Source: Kiritimatiellota bacterium (lineage in GTDB: Bacteria; Verrucomicrobiota; Kiritimatiellia; JAAZAB01). Taken from it: a stretch of 10,000 bases of DNA. The notes beneath the pieces were generated by a model. That model worked only from the letters and a program-made list of their open reading frames with translations. It searched no databases and was not told the origin of the DNA. Below, one piece after another: positions 5,507 through 10,000 of the stretch. The stretch spans positions 1 to 10,000 of the forward strand of contig VSJD01000187.1 in assembly GCA_008636095.1 (NCBI GenBank). Reading direction: 5' to 3'. The stretch's first letter is position 1, and each line of letters opens with the position of its first letter. A program made the translations under genes and the position numbers.

Positions 5507-8500
5507 TTATTTTAAAGAAGAGACCAGGCCAGCAACCTCTTTCTCCGGTCCCACCACAATAGTTATGACATCCAGCGGCGGTATCGTCACCTTTATCTTT
5601 CCGACCGGCTCAAACCTTGTCAGTTCCGGATAGAAATAGCCGACGTCTCCAGCAGTGCCCCCTGGTATGGAAAACGCTAACTCTCTTTTTTCATTTGGGC
5701 TGTGGTTAAAGAGAAGAACCAGATGTAAATTCCCCAAAGAACGGACCGCCGAAGATACGTTCTTCCCGTAAGGATTCTCAAGGGAAATGAATTTGTCTTC
5801 CTCCTTACCCTTCAGAAAAAATTCCTCAAAATCAGCAATGAGGGTACTGGCTTCGGCCAATTTTTGATAGTATTTTCCGTCAAACGGACCCCACCACCAG
5901 AAAGAAACCCCCTCGGTGCCGGTGGCGATACTCCGCAATACCTGAACCTTATTAAGCTCTGCGGTCGGCTGGATCATGTCTCCTCTTTCATACCCCGGTG
6001 TAAGGGTTGCGACAACCTTAAGCGGATTCCGGCCGGCAGACCTTCTCAGAAGGGAGATGGATTTTTGCATACCCACGGTAAAGGTGTCGTCCAGGGCGGC
6101 CGGGATATGGGAATAATAACTCAGATACGCAGTGTCAATATACTTAACAATCTCTTCCCAGTTTGCCCGGTACTCTTCCATCGTTGCCTGGCTTGGATTA
6201 CCGGAATAGACTCCGAATTCCGCCTCCGGATTAATCCGCTTCAGTTCCTCCCGGACCACCCTCGCATAATCCGAACTCTGGTGGCAGGCAAAGAGTATCC
6301 ACGGCCGGGCGTATTTCTGCTTGATAACCTCCGGCGTAAGTTCCTCCTGCCCGGAAAGGGAAGCGAATTTCTTAAATTCCGCCAAACAGCGCGGACAGAA
6401 ACAGATTTGCCAGCTATTCGGACCCTCTAAATCCCAGCAATACCCGTCAGACAACTTTTTAGCCACCAAATCTGTATACCTGACGATACTTTCTTTCAAA
6501 AGCCGGCCGTTTGCCTGAAGCATAATGGTGGGACAGACACTAAGCGGCCGACTGGTATTTTTTTTGCCGTCATAAGTGATGGCCGTATCTTCCGGGTGTT
6601 CCTTTAGATGTTGGTCATTCCACCAGAAATACCAGAAATTTCCGATGTTCTTCATCTTATTTGAACGCATGACACCTATATATTCCGGATTATCACCCAC
6701 ACCACCAGCATCTAAAGCGTTAAAACCCACTTTCTGCATAGTCTCAATGTAAGGGGCCCAGGTATGCGGTCCAGGATTAAGCGTCCACAGCCAATTATGA
6801 ATAAGAATACTCCTGGGCTGTTTACCTTTCACCTGGGGAAGCAAAACCAGGTTGAACTTCTTCGCTTCTTCTCTATCCGCGCCTGCCTTAAGATAGTAAT
6901 AAATCGGTAAAACCTGGCCGGCATTACAAGACTTGTTTTTTGCCTGGAAGAAAGAAAGCACGCTGTTAAAGAATCTACGGGATTTACTACAAGGCTTGTC
7001 TTTTACCTGGAAGAAAAGAAGCACGCTACTGAAAACTCTTCGGGACTCAATACGAACCGGCGGAATTTCCTGCTTTAAGGAGAAGGTATATCTAAAATAA
7101 AGCCCTTCCTTTCTTTTTTCCTTTTCAGACTTCCAGTTCTTAACATGATAATAAAGAGAATGCGTGGAACCAAGCGGGTCAAGAATCTCGATTCCGGCCG
7201 GCACCGATACAACAAGCTCCGGATCTTTTACCGGCGCCTTTTCCCGGGAATGGTTCGCCAGCAGGAAAAAGCAGTGCTGAACAGTATTTACGGCAAGATG
7301 CAGGTTGTCATTCCTCATCTCCGGCGGCCAGGCAACTGAAACCAGGCCGTCAGAATAGGTCTTGAAGGGAAATGCAACCCGGTAAAGCGCCTGTTCTTTC
7401 TTGCCCACAAAGATTGACAGGTTATAGGCCCCGGGTTTCTGGAAAGAAAGGGGGAAAGAAAGAACCGTGTCTTTGCCTGATTCAAGCGCAAGCGTCTTCA
7501 CCTCGTCAAAAACATTGGCCTCTTCATATTTAACACTGGCTTTCACCTCCACCTCTTCCCTCTGGACAGAATCTGATTTTATGGAAAGCGATACGGCACT
7601 ATTATTGTTGCTGAAACTGACGGCCTCTAATCTTACCGGTTTCCTGCCGAAAGAGATGAGTCCAAACCTGTCCGGCTGGTGGAAATGGGAACCGCAATTG
7701 TTCCAGTAGCTCAACTCTTTATTCGGCCTTTCTTCCCGACAGAGGTTGAATCCCCATATCTCTCCGGCCTGGGGCGGATTAGCATCAAGCAGACGCCAGG
7801 GAATTGTAACTTCCGTTATCCACCGGTCTTTCTGGAGCGAAGTCCTGGCTTCCCAGTCTAAAGTTTCCTTACCGACACTGCTGGCACGGTCAAGCTTTGA
7901 ACTGAGCGTATCCTGCTGCGTACCCAGTGGATTTATGACCAGCTGGTAATAATCCTTCTGGGTAAACCCCGGGTCGATAAAAATCTCCAGACAGTCATCG
8001 GTCCAGACAGAGTCATTGCGGATGGTGCGTATCTTTCGCAGGAAAGGCATCTGGCTCTCCAGAAGCTCTGCGGCTATGTATAAATTTGTGCCGTCACAAC
8101 AGATGTAGCCGATAGTCTGTTCGGCAGCGGTGCCGGCGCTGTTAACCAATAAAAAATCGGACAATTTTTCTGCTTCCTGCCAGCACTTATCGTCGAGATT
8201 TCCGTCCAGAACCGGCGGAGTTTTGACAAACGGAATCGTCGCGATCCTGCGTGCCGAAGTCAAAAACTCAAGCCGGCCTTTATCCATAAACACCGCTTGC
8301 GCTCCGCTCTTCTTTTCCACGTGTTCTGTAAAAAGTTCTTCCAGTCTGCTTGCTTTGGTAATATCGGTGATTACCACCGTATCCAGTTTGCCCTGTGCGG
8401 TAGGAATATTTTGGTTTGTGGGCTGCTGAAGGTAAATCGGCCAGAATTCCTTGCCGGTATCAAGCGAAGAATATTTCCCGAGATTTATCCAGCCCCACTT

Positions 8501-8821
8501 GCCACTTCCTTCGGTCCGGAACCAGCCGAACGCCTTCTTGCCTTCTTCTTTCCAGAGGTACCAGTTGGCCGGCACATCACTTTGGGCTCTTACCCAGACA
8601 TTATATTTTTTACCATCCTGCGGAAAAGGAATCTTCCCCACAAAGAAATACCAGGTTTTGCCTTCGGCACAGGCGCCATTGCTGGCCGTAGAATCCTGGT
8701 TTGCCGCGGCATTGCCTCGAAAATCCTCCGCTTCAAACCAGTTGACAACCTCATCCTCCCCAAAGATTACTTTTGGCAAAGCCAGAAACAACATTAACAT
8801 CCCGATAAATAATCTCTTCAT
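5507..8821 (-). CDS. Secreted CBM / CBM9-like / TIM-barrel putative glycoside hydrolase (1104 aa)
   Basis: This is the first gene of the minus-strand set, an exported enzyme probably acting on glycans; its substrate is unknown. The start at 8821 is preferred over an ATG at 8836 because GGAGG (8834-8830) sits eight bases before it and the protein then begins with a clean signal peptide (MKRLFIGMLM, ending near V-I-F-G/E). Residues 27-155 resemble a CBM6/35 or malectin-like module opening with W-F-E-A-E-D-F. Residues 195-395 are CBM9/DOMON-like, with P-V-L-D-G-N-L-D-D-K-C-W (203-214), N-L-Y-I-A and W-T-D-D-C-L-E-I-F. Residues about 396-665 are beta-rich, and 591-632 carry a tandem 21-residue duplication. 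Residues 670-1000 form the barrel-like domain with W-D-L-E-G (796-800) and C-F-C-P-R-C (807-812), matching the 1008-residue paralogue, and a C-terminal beta module closes the protein. D797 and E799 are the best catalytic candidates. No family name can be assigned from sequence alone. Confidence 0.85.
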   Translation of the reverse strand: MKRLFIGMLMLFLALPKVIFGEDEVVNWFEAEDFRGNAAANQDSTASNGACAEGKTWYFFVGKIPFPQDGKKYNVWVRAQSDVPANWYLWKEEGKKAFGWFRTEGSGKWGWINLGKYSSLDTGKEFWPIYLQQPTNQNIPTAQGKLDTVVITDITKASRLEELFTEHVEKKSGAQAVFMDKGRLEFLTSARRIATIPFVKTPPVLDGNLDDKCWQEAEKLSDFLLVNSAGTAAEQTIGYICCDGTNLYIAAELLESQMPFLRKIRTIRNDSVWTDDCLEIFIDPGFTQKDYYQLVINPLGTQQDTLSSKLDRASSVGKETLDWEARTSLQKDRWITEVTIPWRLLDANPPQAGEIWGFNLCREERPNKELSYWNNCGSHFHQPDRFGLISFGRKPVRLEAVSFSNNNSAVSLSIKSDSVQREEVEVKASVKYEEANVFDEVKTLALESGKDTVLSFPLSFQKPGAYNLSIFVGKKEQALYRVAFPFKTYSDGLVSVAWPPEMRNDNLHLAVNTVQHCFFLLANHSREKAPVKDPELVVSVPAGIEILDPLGSTHSLYYHVKNWKSEKEKRKEGLYFRYTFSLKQEIPPVRIESRRVFSSVLLFFQVKDKPCSKSRRFFNSVLSFFQAKNKSCNAGQVLPIYYYLKAGADREEAKKFNLVLLPQVKGKQPRSILIHNWLWTLNPGPHTWAPYIETMQKVGFNALDAGGVGDNPEYIGVMRSNKMKNIGNFWYFWWNDQHLKEHPEDTAITYDGKKNTSRPLSVCPTIMLQANGRLLKESIVRYTDLVAKKLSDGYCWDLEGPNSWQICFCPRCLAEFKKFASLSGQEELTPEVIKQKYARPWILFACHQSSDYARVVREELKRINPEAEFGVYSGNPSQATMEEYRANWEEIVKYIDTAYLSYYSHIPAALDDTFTVGMQKSISLLRRSAGRNPLKVVATLTPGYERGDMIQPTAELNKVQVLRSIATGTEGVSFWWWGPFDGKYYQKLAEASTLIADFEEFFLKGKEEDKFISLENPYGKNVSSAVRSLGNLHLVLLFNHSPNEKRELAFSIPGGTAGDVGYFYPELTRFEPVGKIKVTIPPLDVITIVVGPEKEVAGLVSSLK
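6925..7050 (-). repeat. 63-bp imperfect tandem duplication within the 1104-residue enzyme
   Basis: Two adjacent 63-base units, 6925-6987 and 6988-7050, match at 49 of 63 positions by hand alignment with no gaps. The unit is exactly 21 codons, so the frame is kept. The encoded copies are SRRVFSSVLLFFQVKDKPCSK and SRRFFNSVLSFFQAKNKSCNA without their shared edges counted strictly. These stretches are basic and aromatic, unlike the surrounding beta-rich region, and the paralogue at 1211-4237 shows no equivalent. Confidence 0.85.
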
Positions 8822-8829
8822 TACCTTTT

Positions 8830-8834
8830 CCTCC
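8830..8834 (-). promoter_or_regulatory. Ribosome binding site that fixes the start at 8821
   Basis: GGAGG on the minus strand is followed by eight bases and the ATG at 8821. It overlaps the alternative in-frame ATG at 8836, which itself has no comparable site. The downstream start also begins directly with a typical signal peptide. Confidence 0.75.
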
Positions 8835-8890
8835 ATCAGATGTTAGCGACGCTTTGTTTTTCGAACGATTGTCAATTACACCTTAAAGCG

Positions 8891-8916
8891 TGATAAATTT
8901 CCTCGTTTTTTTATCA
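8891..8916. promoter_or_regulatory. Operator-like inverted repeat TGATAAA-N12-TTTATCA
   Basis: Perfect 7-base arms (8891-8897 and 8910-8916) are separated by 12 bases in the divergent intergenic region, about 70-95 bases upstream of the minus-strand start codon at 8821. A TTGACA on the minus strand lies immediately beyond it (8924-8919), though no good -10 element follows at normal spacing. Size and position suit a dimeric regulator, but the AT-rich arms could be chance. Confidence 0.4.
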
Positions 8917-8932
8917 TTTGTCAAGACATCCG

Positions 8933-8950
8933 TTGAAGTTCTTGAAGTTC
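8933..8950. repeat. Tandem 9-bp direct repeat TTGAAGTTC x2
   Basis: TTGAAGTTC occurs twice back to back at 8933-8941 and 8942-8950, in the middle of the divergent intergenic region. Two copies in tandem near a promoter may be an activator site; nothing else identifies it. Confidence 0.5.
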
Positions 8951-9016
8951 TTTACTTGTTCCAAAGCTTCAGAGTGAATCGGCGGAAGACGCTGTCAAAA
9001 ACGGCGAAATATAAGG

Positions 9017-9044
9017 TTGACACATTGGAAAAATTGAATAGCAT
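9017..9044 (+). promoter_or_regulatory. Sigma70-type promoter for the plus-strand gene
   Basis: TTGACA (9017-9022) is followed after 16 bases by TAGCAT (9039-9044), four of six matches to TATAAT, in AT-rich sequence. It would give a leader of roughly 70 nt before the ATG at 9125. An imperfect palindrome with GCATT/AATGC ends (9041-9068) overlaps its -10 and start site and could hold a regulator. Confidence 0.5.
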
Positions 9045-9087
9045 TTTTAAAAGTTATTAAAATAATGCTGGCCTGATCAAAAACCGA

Positions 9088-9107
9088 ATGACAGGCAATC
9101 CTGTCAT
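9088..9107 (+). promoter_or_regulatory. Perfect hairpin in the leader of the plus-strand gene
   Basis: ATGACAGG, CAAT, CCTGTCAT forms an 8-bp perfect stem with a four-base loop. It ends seven bases before GGGAGG (9115-9120), the ribosome binding site of the gene starting at 9125, so as RNA it could affect access to that site, and as DNA it could be an operator. No T-run follows, so it is not an intrinsic terminator. Confidence 0.65.
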
Positions 9108-9124
9108 GGGACCAGGGAGGCGCA

Positions 9125-10000
9125 ATGTTAAAATCAATGCCGGGACCGTTCTTGCTAATCGCTTGTTTTCTCATCCTCGTGCCGGTGACTCAGGCGGCGG
9201 TACACGGCACCGCATTTGTCGCCGTGGGGCGTGCCGAAAAGGCGCCGGTGATAGATGGCGTTCTTGACGATCCCTGCTGGAATGATTGCGTGGAACTGGG
9301 CAACTTCTTTGTATTAAATGGCCATGGGATCCCGGCGAAGGAGGACGCCGACACGAAGGTTTATGTCACCTATGATTCGAAAAACTTGTACATCGCCTTC
9401 AAGTGCCTTGATAGAATTTTAAACCCCGTGTTGAATCAACTCCACCTGTTCAAGGCGGAAGTGGGGGGCGATCAAGGCGATACCTTGAATGTGTTCAAAG
9501 ATGACTGTGTCGAAATTTTTCTAAGCTGCGGAGCCGAGGTGACCGACAGTTATTATCATCTGTGCGTCAATTCCCGCGGGACCGTCTACGACTCCATCGG
9601 CGCGGTGAATCCCGCCGGATGGAACTCGAAGGCAATTGTCAAAGGGAGCATTGGAGACGATGCCTGGCGTATCGAAATATCAATCCCCCTGGAAAGCCTG
9701 AGTAAAACGGAGATTATCCCGGGAAAAAGCGTGTGGCGGGCGAATTTCTGCCGCAATGCCAAGCCGACCGCCGAGACAAGCTCCTGGTGCCCGGCGAGTA
9801 CAAGAGGGTTTCATTGCCCGGAGATATTCGGCGAATTGCGGTTTGGCGAAAAAGTACCCGGCGTAAAAAACGTCATTTTCTCGAAATTCGGGCAGGGCGC
9901 GAACCGCCTATCCGCTCAATTTAGAAATTCCCTTGCCGAAGACCGGGATTTTTCCTTGAGTATCTCCGCCCTCTTTGATGACTCCGAACGGATGAACTTC
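9125..10000 (+). CDS. Secreted protein with CBM9-like domain, N-terminal part (cut by window edge)
   Basis: The plus strand is open from ATG at 9125 to the right edge, 292 codons with no stop. GGGAGG sits four bases before the ATG; a second in-frame ATG four codons on has no better spacing. Residues 1-25 form a signal peptide, likely cut after V-T-Q-A. Residues 38-240 are a CBM9/DOMON-like domain: A-P-V-I-D-G-V-L-D-D-P-C-W (40-52), Y-D-S-K-N-L-Y-I-A-F (83-92), D-D-C-V-E-I-F (126-132), Y-Y-H-L-C-V-N (143-149) and a closing F-G-E-L-R-F-G. These motifs match the two exported enzymes on the minus strand, especially the 1008-residue one, so a C-terminal barrel domain is expected beyond the edge but is not seen. 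It is transcribed divergently from the minus-strand set across about 300 bases, suggesting shared control. Confidence 0.85.
   Translation, partial: MLKSMPGPFLLIACFLILVPVTQAAVHGTAFVAVGRAEKAPVIDGVLDDPCWNDCVELGNFFVLNGHGIPAKEDADTKVYVTYDSKNLYIAFKCLDRILNPVLNQLHLFKAEVGGDQGDTLNVFKDDCVEIFLSCGAEVTDSYYHLCVNSRGTVYDSIGAVNPAGWNSKAIVKGSIGDDAWRIEISIPLESLSKTEIIPGKSVWRANFCRNAKPTAETSSWCPASTRGFHCPEIFGELRFGEKVPGVKNVIFSKFGQGANRLSAQFRNSLAEDRDFSLSISALFDDSERMNF

Noticed and set aside
8297..8797. Overlapping plus-strand open frames of 90-166 codons opposite the 1104-residue enzyme
   Set aside because: They are antisense to a protein with a signal peptide and recognisable CBM modules, and they show no domains of their own.
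8821..8836. ATG at 8836 as the start of the 1104-residue enzyme
   Set aside because: That ATG overlaps the GGAGG site serving the ATG at 8821, and it would add five residues (MEEKV) before a signal peptide that is complete without them.
8870..8924. A confident sigma70 promoter for the minus-strand enzyme genes
   Set aside because: TTGACA occurs twice on the minus strand (8924-8919 and 8875-8870), but neither has a reasonable -10 element 16-18 bases downstream.

Overview
The window reads as a piece of a free-living, Gram-negative-type, polysaccharide-degrading bacterium. A PVC-group lineage (Lentisphaerota or Kiritimatiellota-like) or a similar uncultured bacterium is my best guess. This rests on large secreted multidomain CBM9-like plus TIM-barrel proteins occurring as paralogues, a GspE/PilB ATPase, and degenerate heptamer and palindromic repeats between genes. 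It is inference; no rRNA or other marker is present.

Layout, left to right. Positions 1-667 (minus strand) hold the N-terminal 222 residues of a GspE/PilB-type secretion or pilus assembly ATPase, cut by the window edge. Positions 668-1210 hold no gene. They contain two arrays of degenerate 7-bp repeats, a good sigma70-type promoter for the ATPase, and a cluster of inverted repeats built on CGTAGCC/GGCTACG. Positions 1211-8821 hold three minus-strand genes spaced like an operon. In transcription order these are an 1104-residue secreted enzyme (8821-5507), a 391-residue sialidase-like beta-propeller protein without a signal peptide (5432-4257), and a 1008-residue secreted enzyme (4237-1211). 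Positions 8822-9124 form a divergent control region with several inverted and direct repeats. From 9125 to the right edge runs a plus-strand gene for a third secreted protein with the same CBM9-like domain.

The proteins at 8821-5507 and 4237-1211 are distant paralogues. Both have a signal peptide, a CBM9/DOMON-like domain, central beta-rich modules and a C-terminal TIM-barrel-like domain with an invariant W-D-x-E-G followed by C-F-C-P-R-C. The plus-strand gene shares the signal peptide and CBM9-like domain; its remainder lies outside the window. With the propeller protein between them, this looks like a glycan-degradation locus in which exported enzymes attack a complex carbohydrate and a probably cytoplasmic sialidase-like enzyme acts on a released fragment. 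No transporter, regulator or carbohydrate kinase is visible, so the substrate cannot be named.

The most notable items are the apparently uncharacterised barrel family, a 63-bp in-frame tandem duplication inside the 1104-residue enzyme, the heptamer arrays that appear to form the untranslated leader of the ATPase mRNA, and the hairpin-rich divergent promoter region.
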